A stretch of 64,000 nucleotides of DNA from Kriegella sp965368185. Lineage in GTDB: Bacteria > Bacteroidota > Bacteroidia > Flavobacteriales > Flavobacteriaceae. The position numbers and the translations under genes were made by a program. The DNA lies in assembly GCA_965368185.1 (NCBI GenBank), contig CBDULZ010000009.1, positions 1-64,000 of the forward strand. The letters are read 5' to 3'. Every line of letters begins with the position of its first letter. Positions within the stretch are counted from its first letter, which is position 1. Below, piece by piece: positions 42,073-51,537 of this stretch. The notes beneath the pieces are model-generated. The model saw nothing but the letters and a program-made list of their open reading frames with translations. It was not told where the DNA came from and did not search any database.

Positions 42073-43638
42073 TTATTTTTTTATTTTTAGTTTGACCATT
42101 TTGTCACGAAGTGTACTAGGCTTTAATTTAAGCAATTCAGAAGCACTGTCTTGACCACTTATTTTCCAATTACACTGTTCTAATACCTGAAGAATATGGT
42201 TGCGTTGAACAGCATCTAGTGACAAATCTTTAGTGTTTATAGGCAGTTTTGACTTTTGTGTTTGTGATTCAAATCCTGGTATTGTTAGTGTTTCACTGTT
42301 TGATAATATCGCTGCACGTTCTATTAAATTTTCTAGTTCCCTAATATTTCCTGGCCATGCATAAACTTTTAATTTACTCATAGCCTCATCGGTTACGTAC
42401 TTTATACTTTTTCCATAAGCTTTATTAAACCTATAAACAAAATGCTCTACCAATAAAGGAATGTCGTCTTGTCGTTCTCGCAAAGGTGGTATTTTTATCG
42501 GAAAAACATTCAAACGAAAATATAAGTCTTCCCTAAATTGCTTGTTTTCAACTTCTTTTTTCAAATTTTTATTTGTTGCTGCAATTACCCGTACATCTAA
42601 TTTTTTTAATGCGGTACCCCCGATCACTTCAATTTCTCCTTCTTGTAAAAACCGTAATATTTTGGGTTGCATATCTAATGGCATCTCCCCTATTTCATCT
42701 AAAAACAAGGTGCCACCATCAGCTAATTCAAACTTTCCTATTTTATCGCTAAATGCCCCTGTAAAAGACCCTTTTTTATGTCCGAAAAATTCGCTTTCTA
42801 TGAGCTCTCTGGGTATGGCTGAACAATTAACCTTGATTAATGGTTTGTCACTGCGTAAACTAATATTGTGAATTGCTTTAGCCAATAATTCTTTACCGGT
42901 ACCAGACTCTCCCAGCAACAATACGGTAGCGGTCGTTGGTGCAACTTTTTCAACCTCCGTTAGCACATTGCCAAACGCCGCACTACCATAAACCATGTCT
43001 TCGTAGTTGAAAACCAAGTCTAACTCGTTTTTAAGATAAACGTTTTCTTGCTCTAGTTGATTTCTTAATATATTTAGTTCTTTATTGGCCAAAACGAGTT
43101 TCTTGTTAGCTGAAATCGCTTCTGTTTCTGCTTTTTTTCGTTCGAGCACCTCATTTTCGAGGTCCAAATTTTTTTGCTCTAGTTTACTAATAAGCCGCTT
43201 GCTATAAAGGGTTAAGACTTCTCGTTCGGTAAATTGGTTTTTTTTAGCGGGTTCAGGGTTACTCTTAGCAACCAAATTTTGAACTAGTTGTAGTATAACA
43301 TCTGGATCTGTTGGTTTTCTTAAAAAATGATTTGCACCCAATTTTAAGGCAAAATCTTCGTCAAGTTTTTCAGTATAGGTCGATGTATAGAAAATAAAAG
43401 GGATCCCACTGAATAATTTTTCCTTTTTGCAAGCCTGGCAAAACATATACCCATCCATTACGGGCATCAGAATATCTGAAATGATAAGGTCTACAGTGCT
43501 ATTTTCATATAGTTTATTAAGCCCTTCCTTCCCATCATTGGCCTCAATTACATCAAAACCTGCTTCTTCGAGAATTACCCTTAACAAATAGAGGTTTTCA
43601 TAGGTATCATCTACTATTAAAATAGTCTTTTTGTCCAT
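42073..43638 (-). CDS. Sigma54-dependent response regulator (receiver-AAA+-Fis)
   Basis: 521 residues. Receiver domain 1-122 with D55 in LIISDILMPV and K108 in FLRKPTD. A coiled coil at about 135-215 (ERKKAETEAISANKKLV and neighbours) links it to the AAA+ domain: Walker A GESGTGKE at 243-250, sigma54-contact loop GSFTGA at 290-295, Walker B LFLDEIGE at 311-318, and the R-finger region PLRERQDDIPLL. A C-terminal Fis-type helix-turn-helix ends in LKLKPSTLRDKMVKLKIKK. It activates sigma54 promoters after phosphorylation. The candidate enhancer lies directly downstream of the gene. It follows the lone receiver gene by 3 bp. Confidence 0.97.
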   Translation of the reverse strand: MDKKTILIVDDTYENLYLLRVILEEAGFDVIEANDGKEGLNKLYENSTVDLIISDILMPVMDGYMFCQACKKEKLFSGIPFIFYTSTYTEKLDEDFALKLGANHFLRKPTDPDVILQLVQNLVAKSNPEPAKKNQFTEREVLTLYSKRLISKLEQKNLDLENEVLERKKAETEAISANKKLVLANKELNILRNQLEQENVYLKNELDLVFNYEDMVYGSAAFGNVLTEVEKVAPTTATVLLLGESGTGKELLAKAIHNISLRSDKPLIKVNCSAIPRELIESEFFGHKKGSFTGAFSDKIGKFELADGGTLFLDEIGEMPLDMQPKILRFLQEGEIEVIGGTALKKLDVRVIAATNKNLKKEVENKQFREDLYFRLNVFPIKIPPLRERQDDIPLLVEHFVYRFNKAYGKSIKYVTDEAMSKLKVYAWPGNIRELENLIERAAILSNSETLTIPGFESQTQKSKLPINTKDLSLDAVQRNHILQVLEQCNWKISGQDSASELLKLKPSTLRDKMVKLKIKK

Positions 43639-43641
43639 TAC

Positions 43642-44013
43642 TTATTTGTCATTTACAATTTTTTCCATATCAATTACAAAAGTTTCCGGATTTATTGGTT
43701 TCTCCAAATAACCATCTGCACCTGCTTCAATTGCTTTTTCCCTATCACCTCCCATGGCATACGAAGTTACCGCAATAATTGTTGTGTTTTTAGGCAGACC
43801 ATTGTGTCGTAATTTATTACATATTTCATATCCATCCATATCTGGGAGTTGAATATCTATCAATATAATTTCCGGGTTGTTTTCATGGGCCAACTTTAAT
43901 CCGTCCAATCCATTATAGGCCTTAATAATAGTATACTTACTTTGTGTTAACAGATACGATAGCATATACATATTTTGCTCGTTATCTTCAATTATTAAAA
44001 TAGTTTTTCCCAT
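43642..44013 (-). CDS. Single-domain response regulator
   Basis: 123 residues, receiver only, CheY/DivK-like. Acidic pair E9/D10 in LIIEDNEQN, phospho-acceptor D53 in ILIDIQLPDMDG, T/S in AVTSYAMGG, K in GYLEKPINPE. The sequence closely follows the DivK/PleD receiver pattern (IIAVTSYAMGGDREKAIEAGADGYLEKP, split here). It lies between the CHASE kinase gene (93-bp gap) and the sigma54 activator gene (3-bp gap), so it may serve as an intermediate in a relay. Confidence 0.95.
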   Translation of the reverse strand: MGKTILIIEDNEQNMYMLSYLLTQSKYTIIKAYNGLDGLKLAHENNPEIILIDIQLPDMDGYEICNKLRHNGLPKNTTIIAVTSYAMGGDREKAIEAGADGYLEKPINPETFVIDMEKIVNDK

Positions 44014-44106
44014 AATTTTTATTTCGTATATATTTTATAGTCAATCGGTTAGCATCTAAATATACTCAAAATGCATATTCAATTTAATATTTCGGTTAGT
44101 AATGGC

Positions 44107-46257
44107 TCATACTTCCTTGGAATCGCCAAAAGGTAATGTAAATGTAAAAGTGCTTCCTTCTCCTTTTTTACTTTGCACTTTTATTGTTCCTCCCAATTTT
44201 TCAATTAAACTTTTGCAAATTGCCAAACCGAGACCTGTACCTTCATGACTTCTACTTATTCCCCCTTCCAATTGAATAAACGGTACAAATAACTTGTTTA
44301 AATCTTTTTCGCCGATTCCAATTCCTTGATCTATCACTTGGGTAATTACAAAATTATTACTAATAGCTACCTTGACTTGTATCGTTCCCTTATTTGAAAA
44401 TTTAATTGCATTTGATAGTAAATTGAGCAGTATTTGCTCAACTCTTCGCTCATCGCTATTTATAGTTATAGTTGTCTCCGTTATTGCTGAATGTAAGTGA
44501 AGTCTTTTTTTATCGGCTTGGGGCACTAAGAAATCGATAGTCTTCTCTAAGGTCTTTACATAATTAAAAGGATAATTGGATACTTTTAATTTTCCTGCTT
44601 CAATTTTAGAGATGTCCAGAATATCATTGATTAAGCCTAGTAAATGCTGACTGCTATTTTTAACCATCGATAGTTGCTTTTTTTGCTCATCATTTAAGGG
44701 TCCTGCAAACTCTTTTAATAGAATACCGGTAAAACCAATAATAGAGTTCATTGGCGTTCTTAATTCATGCGACATGGTTGCTAAAAACGCTGATTTCATT
44801 AAATCGGCAGATTGGGCTTTTACCTTTTCTTTTTCTAATTCAGCAGATTGTAAATTTAGATCCTCTAAGAGGTTTAACAGCGCTTCTTTACTATCATTGA
44901 GTTCTTCGGTTCTTAAACTTACCAATCCCTCCAGATTGTTTTTATAATTTAACAGTTCTTTTTCGCTAACGACTCTTTCCGTAATATCTTGTGTAGTACC
45001 AAATGCCTTTATAGGAATTTGATTTTCATCATACATTATTTCACATTGTTCATCTACATATTTAATATGCTTAGCGTCAAACTTTAAACGATATGTTATT
45101 TGATACGGTTTATTTTTTTTTATGGATTCGTTAAAGGCGTTTAAAACCATATTCCGGTCGTCTGGATGAACGGCATTATGAAATTCCTCGTGGGCAACCT
45201 CAAAATTTTCAAAATCTTTTTCGAATATCCTAAACATTTCTTTGGACCAGGACAATTTGTTTTTTTCAATGTCCAACTCCCAGCTTCCAATATTAGCGAT
45301 CTGTTGTGCCTTGTTTAAACTAGATTCACTTTTTTCTATTTGCTCGCTAGTGGCTTCATGAATAAGTTTTAATTGTGATTCTTGTTCAATTAGTTTAGTA
45401 TTTATGAGGTTACTTATCCGCTGAGATTGTCCTGCTAAAAACCAAACACCCCAACCACAACCAATTGAAAATATAAATCCAAATAGCACATACCATATCG
45501 CAGTGTTATATGTGTCTCGAGTGGGCACAACATATAATTTCCATTCGCCAAAAGACATTTCAATTGGAACGGCAAATTCCTTAAAGGAAGACATATCGCT
45601 ATCTAAAAAAAAATCTTCCTTACCAGTTTCTTGATTAACCTTTGACAGCTGATATACGAATTGTTGATTATCAGATGGGTTAATATTTAGGTCATTAAAA
45701 AAAGTGGAAAGTTTCGTAAGAACTGCCGCAAAGCCAGAGAATTTGTTGTCTATAAAAATTGGTTGCCTACTTATCATTGCAACGCCACCTTGTTTTAGAT
45801 TAACAGGACCGGCGATAAAAAAATCTTTTCTTTTTATAGTTGCCAGTGCACCACTACTAGCCGTTGTACTGGTTATAATGTTAAAACCAATCACTTCATT
45901 ATCCTTTAACGGATAAACATGTGTGATAACCCCGTTACCATCAACTAATTCAACAACGTCAAAATATTTAGATCGATCTAATAATTCAATTGCTATGCTG
46001 TCAAAATCAGCTGGTATTCCATTTCGCTCTACAATGTATGCTAGTGATTTTGTAGCCGAATAGCTGTACATAACCAAGGCTTGCAGTTTCTCTTTAATTA
46101 AATTTACTTGATTGTCTATTTCCTTTCTCTGTTCATTTTCGTTTATTAAATACTTCTGGTATGCAATATATTGGGTAACACAAAGTAGTATTGTAAACGT
46201 TGCAAAACCCCATACCAAGGGTTTTCTATAAAGAAGATGTAAAGGGTTGTTTATCAT
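44107..46257 (-). CDS. CHASE-PAS hybrid-type sensor histidine kinase
   Basis: 716 residues. TM1 at about 15-32; a periplasmic CHASE domain at about 70-230 (SKYFDVVELVDGNGVITHVYPL, then GGVAMISRQPIF); TM2 at about 255-275; a PAS domain with PAC at about 320-430 (IANIGSWELDI, HPDDRNMVLNAF, TTQDITERV); a coiled coil; then HisKA with H497 in ATMSHELRTPMNSI and HATPase with NLLSNAIKFSNKG, DQGIGI and GTGLGLAICKSLIEKLGG. No C-terminal receiver. CHASE domains sense small extracellular ligands. It follows the six-PAS protein by 42 bp. Confidence 0.95.
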   Translation of the reverse strand: MINNPLHLLYRKPLVWGFATFTILLCVTQYIAYQKYLINENEQRKEIDNQVNLIKEKLQALVMYSYSATKSLAYIVERNGIPADFDSIAIELLDRSKYFDVVELVDGNGVITHVYPLKDNEVIGFNIITSTTASSGALATIKRKDFFIAGPVNLKQGGVAMISRQPIFIDNKFSGFAAVLTKLSTFFNDLNINPSDNQQFVYQLSKVNQETGKEDFFLDSDMSSFKEFAVPIEMSFGEWKLYVVPTRDTYNTAIWYVLFGFIFSIGCGWGVWFLAGQSQRISNLINTKLIEQESQLKLIHEATSEQIEKSESSLNKAQQIANIGSWELDIEKNKLSWSKEMFRIFEKDFENFEVAHEEFHNAVHPDDRNMVLNAFNESIKKNKPYQITYRLKFDAKHIKYVDEQCEIMYDENQIPIKAFGTTQDITERVVSEKELLNYKNNLEGLVSLRTEELNDSKEALLNLLEDLNLQSAELEKEKVKAQSADLMKSAFLATMSHELRTPMNSIIGFTGILLKEFAGPLNDEQKKQLSMVKNSSQHLLGLINDILDISKIEAGKLKVSNYPFNYVKTLEKTIDFLVPQADKKRLHLHSAITETTITINSDERRVEQILLNLLSNAIKFSNKGTIQVKVAISNNFVITQVIDQGIGIGEKDLNKLFVPFIQLEGGISRSHEGTGLGLAICKSLIEKLGGTIKVQSKKGEGSTFTFTLPFGDSKEV

Positions 46258-46299
46258 AAAAAAATGAAAATAAATGAATCCATGCGTATTTTAGTTGAC

Positions 46300-49200
46300 T
46301 TAATTGTCATTTTTTAGTTGCAACTCTTTAATAATATTCTTAAGTTCTTTCATTCTTATTTCCCTTCCAACAAACAATTTATTCATACGTTGTAATTCAG
46401 CATTTTTTGAATCAACTTCTTCGGTTCTAATCTTTATCAATTCTTCAAGGTTGTTTCTGTGTTTCTCCAATTCAATTTCCACTTTTTTTCGTTCAGTTAT
46501 ATCTTTCATAAATGCCGCAACGACGTATTGTTCATTTACCTGCATTGCAAAAGTGTTCACATCAAGATCAATAATTTCTCCGTTCTTTTTCTTGTGATTC
46601 GAATTAAATCTGGCAAATCCTTTACCCACCATTCCTTTTATTCTTTCTTCTATTTCCGTTTGATTCAATGCTACTTCCAGCTGATTTATATTCATTGTTA
46701 ACAACTCATCTTTGTTGTAACCGATCATCTTTACATAAGAAGGGTTTGTATCCAAAATTTGCCCGGTGGTATCAGCTAAGATAAAACCATCAAGTAAGGT
46801 TTCAATTATAAGCGTATTTCGATGCCCAAGCTGAAGAATTTCCTTTTCTGCTTTTTTACGCTCTGTAATATCTCTAATTGTTCCTGTCAAAAATTTATTA
46901 TTAGCACTATCGATAAACCGCGTTTTTTTAGTTGAGATTATTCTTTTGTTTCCATCTCCCTGAGTAAGAACTTCCTCATTTACATTCTCAACCCCCGTGT
47001 CGATCACCTGTTTATCTATACCAAGAAATAGTTCTATTTCATCTGAGCGTATATCTTCTACCAGTGTTTTACCGATGATATCACTTCTAGAAAGGTTCAT
47101 TAATGAACAGAACGAATCATTGACAAGCAAAAATTTACTTTTTTCATCCTTTACAAATACGGGGTCACCGATATTATTCAGAATATTCTCAAGATATTTT
47201 TCGCTTCTTTTAATTTGTTCTTCAGCCTCTTTACGGTCGGTAATATCTAGCGAAATACCAATGTAACCATACAAATTATTATGTGCATCAAAGGTTTCCA
47301 CCGCTTTAACTGTTATCCATTTGCTGTTATTTTTTTTATCCTGAAATCTAAATTCTATTGCAAATTCACCTCCTGTTCCAACATATTGTTGCCATGCTTT
47401 CACAACTCTGGTTTTATCATCGGGATGAATGGCGTTAGACCAACCAAAGCCTAGGGCTTCATCAAACGACATGCCCGCATAATCAAGCCATTCTTCATTC
47501 ACATAGTTAACCGAGCCTTCTGTATCTGTTTGGAAAATTCCTACAGGAGCGGTAGAAGTTAACCGTCGAAATAGTAGCTCACTATTAATTAAATCTTCTT
47601 CAGCCTTTTTACGTTGAGTAACATCGGTTGCTACAATACCCAATGCTATTGGTTTATTTGTACTGTCGTTTATTAAAAACCCAGACATCTCAATAGGTAT
47701 GAATTCTCCTGTTTTAAAATTTTTCAGTTGTGCTTCCCCACTCCACCTACTATTTTCAAGAATACTGGGCATATGCTCATTTGCAATCGTATCTTGATAT
47801 TGCTCTGGAAAAAAATTGGAGATAGAAGCCGGCAGTTTTTCATTCGCACCCAATCCGACTATATTTCTACCATTCGCATTTAAATAAATAGGTTTGCCTT
47901 CCAAGTCTGCTAAACCAACAAAATCATCGCTAGTTTCTATTAAAGAAAGCAACATTTGATTGGTAGTGTCTACTTCCTTTCTATCGGTAATATCTCTTGT
48001 AACTCCAAGTAAGGATATAATAGTACCATCACTGTCTTTTAAGGGTACAGAATGAGTTTCAAGCCATCTTTTTGTACCTTTTAATCCTATAATTTCAAAT
48101 CTTAGAATTCCGGAATTGCCGTTGAAAACATTTTTGATAAGTTTTTTAAATGCAAATTGAAACTCTGGACTTATTAGGTCTATGACAGATTTGCCCTTTA
48201 CCGTATCTAGATTATCGGCTTCAATCATTGCCAACCCTGCAGGATTCATATAAATTAATTCACCTTCAGCATTTAATTGTTTTATACATTCGGGCTCCGT
48301 TTCTAATATTGTACTTATACGGTTTTCGCTTTCCTTTAAGGCCAAGTCTGCCTTTTTTTGTTCGGTTATGTCGGTGAAATAAATAGTTATGCTATCAGAT
48401 GAAGGGTATACTCTGTTTTCGAACCATTTATCTAAAGGCTCATAATAATCTTCAAAGTATATAGTTTCTTGAATTTCAAAGGCTTTATGATAAGCCTCAT
48501 AAATTTTGGATCCAATACCTTCTGGGAATTCTGTCCAAATATGTTTTCCTATTAAACTTTCGGGGGTCTTTCCTAAAAACCCCGCCGCTTTTTTATTAAT
48601 ATACGTATAGCACCAATTTGCATCCAATGACATAAAGCCGTCCGAAATATTTTGCAGGGAAGTTTCTAACTGAAATATTAATCGGTCTTCTGTGCGTTTC
48701 TTTTCAATTTTTAAGTCTTCGTATCTTTTCTTGTATTTTATTATCGAAAAGATGTCTCGCTCTTGTTGGGCAATTAAAGATGTTTTTGTTTTTTCAAAAT
48801 CGAAATTTGTCAAATAAAAATAAAGTATAGATGAGTAAAAAAAGGCCGCAATAGATTTTCCTAGAAGATGACCTACTAATGAAGTTTTAAATAATGGTGT
48901 TCCATAGAATAATGTAAAATTAAAGGCAATGGCATCAAAAATTAAAATTGAACCGAGTGATACAAAGAGAATTAAAAAATAGGGTAGTTTTTTAAATTTT
49001 AAAACTAAAAATTGATAAATTATGACCAATATCAAAAAATCTATAAACAGTATAGCTGTTCCGCTCAAGTAATATTTGAAATTTATATTAAAAGTTTCGT
49101 TTATCGCGGTATTGCTAATCTGGTTTCCTATTACTTGTTGTAGATAAGTAATTTCAAACATAAAGGCCATAAAAATGTTGGTAATGACTATGCCAACCAT

Positions 49201-49473
49201 AAGGGCCCTAGCACTTCTAACACCTTCTTTAATATATATTAATAAAACAGCAAATAAGACCCCGCTAAATAGAATAATTGATCCGGGATAGATGCGAAGA
49301 TTTTCAAAAAAAATTATGCTAAATGAACTGCCCAAATTAGCTTGTATAAATTGTATAGCTCCTAAAAGAATGTAGAGTGGGGCTAAACCGAGTTTAGTTC
49401 TAAATTTAAATAGGAAAAGAATACTCGAAAATGTGAGTAAAAACTCTAGTAGTATGGTGGTAAATAGATTCAT
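46300..49473 (-). CDS. Seven-helix membrane sensor with six PAS domains, no kinase
   Basis: 1057 residues. About seven hydrophobic segments fill residues 1-225. Six PAS domains follow, each ended by a DITxRK-type PAC motif: about 280-395 (FTDITEQKKA), 395-510 (VTRDITDRKE), 510-635 (ATDVTQRKKA), 635-760 (SLDITDRKEA), 760-885 (IRDITERKKA), 885-1010 (MKDITERKKV). The C-terminus is a coiled coil with KLFVGREIRMKELKNII, a motif I know from PAS proteins that precede kinases. No HisKA or HATPase domain is present, so it must signal to another kinase, probably the one encoded next. First gene of the cluster. Confidence 0.93.
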   Translation of the reverse strand: MNLFTTILLEFLLTFSSILFLFKFRTKLGLAPLYILLGAIQFIQANLGSSFSIIFFENLRIYPGSIILFSGVLFAVLLIYIKEGVRSARALMVGIVITNIFMAFMFEITYLQQVIGNQISNTAINETFNINFKYYLSGTAILFIDFLILVIIYQFLVLKFKKLPYFLILFVSLGSILIFDAIAFNFTLFYGTPLFKTSLVGHLLGKSIAAFFYSSILYFYLTNFDFEKTKTSLIAQQERDIFSIIKYKKRYEDLKIEKKRTEDRLIFQLETSLQNISDGFMSLDANWCYTYINKKAAGFLGKTPESLIGKHIWTEFPEGIGSKIYEAYHKAFEIQETIYFEDYYEPLDKWFENRVYPSSDSITIYFTDITEQKKADLALKESENRISTILETEPECIKQLNAEGELIYMNPAGLAMIEADNLDTVKGKSVIDLISPEFQFAFKKLIKNVFNGNSGILRFEIIGLKGTKRWLETHSVPLKDSDGTIISLLGVTRDITDRKEVDTTNQMLLSLIETSDDFVGLADLEGKPIYLNANGRNIVGLGANEKLPASISNFFPEQYQDTIANEHMPSILENSRWSGEAQLKNFKTGEFIPIEMSGFLINDSTNKPIALGIVATDVTQRKKAEEDLINSELLFRRLTSTAPVGIFQTDTEGSVNYVNEEWLDYAGMSFDEALGFGWSNAIHPDDKTRVVKAWQQYVGTGGEFAIEFRFQDKKNNSKWITVKAVETFDAHNNLYGYIGISLDITDRKEAEEQIKRSEKYLENILNNIGDPVFVKDEKSKFLLVNDSFCSLMNLSRSDIIGKTLVEDIRSDEIELFLGIDKQVIDTGVENVNEEVLTQGDGNKRIISTKKTRFIDSANNKFLTGTIRDITERKKAEKEILQLGHRNTLIIETLLDGFILADTTGQILDTNPSYVKMIGYNKDELLTMNINQLEVALNQTEIEERIKGMVGKGFARFNSNHKKKNGEIIDLDVNTFAMQVNEQYVVAAFMKDITERKKVEIELEKHRNNLEELIKIRTEEVDSKNAELQRMNKLFVGREIRMKELKNIIKELQLKNDN

Positions 49474-49822
49474 GTAGTATCGAAGTTAACATTTTGTACT
49501 AAAATTCGACACATAATATGAATTATCTAACTAAAGTTAGATATTTATTCGCATAAAGTTTTACGGTTTTAAAAGGTGCTATTTATCGGGAGGAGACCAA
49601 GATGGTATCTTCCAAAAGTTAAATAAAAGCAGTTTGTCCATAGCACTTGAAATGTTATAGCTCGGTATTTCAGTAGGGTATATACTATTTTGGTGTTAAT
49701 CAATATACAATCGGTCTCTAAGTGCTTACAGGGCTTTCAATCTTCACGACTTTCAGAAATATTGATTGGCTGGTAGCCGGTACTATTCTAAAAAGTTGTT
49801 TCTTCACTCTTTTCCACCTGCG
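49474..49822. other. Intergenic region upstream of the signalling cluster
   Basis: 349 bp, AT-rich. It holds the perfect 20-bp interrupted palindrome at 49524-49543 and otherwise no gene I can support. Confidence 0.55.
49524..49543. promoter_or_regulatory. Palindrome upstream of the six-PAS sensor gene
   Basis: TATCTAACT-AA-AGTTAGATA, two perfect 9-bp arms with a 2-bp spacer, 50 bp before the start codon at 49473. Size and place suit a dimeric regulator; it could also form a small hairpin in the leader. It is unrelated to the 41922 palindrome. Confidence 0.5.
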
Positions 49823-50206
49823 TTATTCTGTTAAAATTTCTTCCGCGAGTGCTTTGTTGGGGCAGTTCTTGACTTTAATGACTACATCTTCCCCTTTGAC
49901 TTCTCCCTCGATAAAATACGTTTTACATCCCGCCGATTTAGTATCGCTACGGCTAAAATCAACTTCGCCATGGGTAAGAAGAAAATTGATGTCTAGCGAA
50001 TCTAACTTTTTGGTTTTGAGCTTCGCTTCGATTTCATCGGAATACGAAAGTGGTTTCGAGCGAATATCCTTTAATGTTCTACAATTGGGAAAATAACAAA
50101 ATTCGGTTCCTGTTTCCGCAGATTTTTTTTTGAGGAAAAAGGCCAGGAAAACGATACCTATGGCCAGACCGATCATGTAAAACCCCAAACGTTTTAAAAA
50201 TTCCAT
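49823..50206 (-). CDS. Membrane-anchored DUF4258-like protein
   Basis: 127 residues. One N-terminal membrane segment at about 8-26 (LGFYMIGLAIGIVFLAFFL), then KKKSAETGTEFCYFPNCRTLKDIRSKP and a compact domain resembling DUF4258: INFLLTHGEVDFSRSDTKSAGCKTYFIEG, then VVIKVKNCPNKALAEEILTE. The domain has three Cys. It is co-directional with and 11 bp downstream of the alanine dehydrogenase gene, a pairing I know from other Flavobacteriia. Function unknown; a cytoplasmic-facing or periplasmic domain cannot be decided. Confidence 0.82.
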   Translation of the reverse strand: MEFLKRLGFYMIGLAIGIVFLAFFLKKKSAETGTEFCYFPNCRTLKDIRSKPLSYSDEIEAKLKTKKLDSLDINFLLTHGEVDFSRSDTKSAGCKTYFIEGEVKGEDVVIKVKNCPNKALAEEILTE

Positions 50207-50217
50207 AAACGAACAAA

Positions 50218-51417
50218 TTAAAAAATGAGGAAATTGATGTCACTGTATTGTAGATCGAACCATTCACCTACCGATTTACTTGTCAATATACCGTGGTACA
50301 TATATAGTCCGTTACGAAGACCTTTGTCGAAGCGCAGTGAATTTTCCAAACCACCATCTTCCCCGAGTTTTAAGAGATAGGGGGTGAAAATATTGCTTAT
50401 TGAAATTGAAGCTGTTTTTGGATATCGCGAAGGAATGTTGGGCACTCCATAATGAATAACCCCGTATTTTTCGATTGTAGGTTTATTGTGGCTGGTAATT
50501 TCACTGGTCTCGAAACAACCGCCCATATCGATACTGACGTCAATGATAACGGCTCCTTTTTTCATGTTTTCGACCATGGATCTGGAAACAACTACGGGAG
50601 ACCTATCGCTACCTCGCACGGCCCCTATGGCTACATCGCAACGTTTTAGGGCCTTCAATAAGTTTTTCGGTTGTATGGTAGAGGTGTAAATGGTCTGTTT
50701 TAGATTTGTTTGAATATGTCTAAGTTTTGTAATCGAATTATCGAAAACTTTGATGTTGGCGCCCAAACCTATGGCCGACCTGGAAGCAAATTCCCCTACC
50801 GTGCCTGCACCAATGATTACGACCTCTACGGGAGGCACTCCGCTGATGTTGCCGAACATGAGTCCGTTTCCTTTGTTCGTCGCTGCCATAATTTCGGAGG
50901 CGATGAGCACAGAGGAAATTCCGGCAATTTCACTTAACGAACGTACCGCCGGGTATTTGCCGTCTTCATCTCGAATGTATTCAAAGGCTATGCCTGTAAT
51001 ACGTTTCTTGGCCATTTCCTCAAAGTACTCTTTGTATTGGGTTTTTATTTGAAGCGCCGAAATCACAATTGCCTGTGGGTTCAGCATGGCGATTTCAGCG
51101 AGGGTAGGTGGCTCAACCTTTAAAAGCAAGGGGCATGAGAAAACCTTCTTTGTATCTCTTGTTATTTCAGCACCTGCGTTGGTATAATCAATGTCGGTAT
51201 AGTTTGCACCCTCACCGGCACCTGATTCCATTAGTACGCGATGTCCGTTGCTTGTAATCGCATTTATGGCATCTGGGGTAAGGCAAATCCGTTTTTCCTG
51301 ATATTGGTTTTCTTTGGGGATGCCTATAAAAAGTTCTCCTTTCTGTTTAAGTACTTCCAAGGTTTCTTCCTGAGGCAGTAATTGTTGTTTGCTAAAAGGA
51401 GAAGTGGGTTGGTTCAT
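50218..51417 (-). CDS. ald: Alanine dehydrogenase
   Basis: 399 residues. N-terminal substrate domain with IGIPKENQYQEKRICLTPDAI (catalytic Lys region) and ALQIKTQ; Rossmann domain with VVIIGAGTVGEFASRSAIGLGA; later IIDVSIDMGGCFETSEITSH and HYGVPNIPSRYPKTASISISN, the family signature. NAD-dependent reversible conversion of alanine to pyruvate and ammonia. The protein has a longer N-terminus (about 25 residues) than classical Ald, typical of the Bacteroidota form. It is the first gene of a unit with the DUF4258-like gene. Confidence 0.93.
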   Translation of the reverse strand: MNQPTSPFSKQQLLPQEETLEVLKQKGELFIGIPKENQYQEKRICLTPDAINAITSNGHRVLMESGAGEGANYTDIDYTNAGAEITRDTKKVFSCPLLLKVEPPTLAEIAMLNPQAIVISALQIKTQYKEYFEEMAKKRITGIAFEYIRDEDGKYPAVRSLSEIAGISSVLIASEIMAATNKGNGLMFGNISGVPPVEVVIIGAGTVGEFASRSAIGLGANIKVFDNSITKLRHIQTNLKQTIYTSTIQPKNLLKALKRCDVAIGAVRGSDRSPVVVSRSMVENMKKGAVIIDVSIDMGGCFETSEITSHNKPTIEKYGVIHYGVPNIPSRYPKTASISISNIFTPYLLKLGEDGGLENSLRFDKGLRNGLYMYHGILTSKSVGEWFDLQYSDINFLIF

Positions 51418-51454
51418 ATGGTGTAAGTCTGAAATCCAAGCAAAAGATTGATGC

Positions 51455-51462
51455 CAAATTTA
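51455..51462 (-). promoter_or_regulatory. Candidate -7 box of ald
   Basis: Minus-strand TAAATTTG fits TAnnTTTG, 37 nt before the start at 51417. No clear -33 element. Confidence 0.4.
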
Positions 51463-51537
51463 CAACATTTTCAGATAAAAGTCGGTGCTAACATGGGAAT
51501 AGAGCGGGGCGAGCAGCGGGCAACGTGGTAATCAAGA

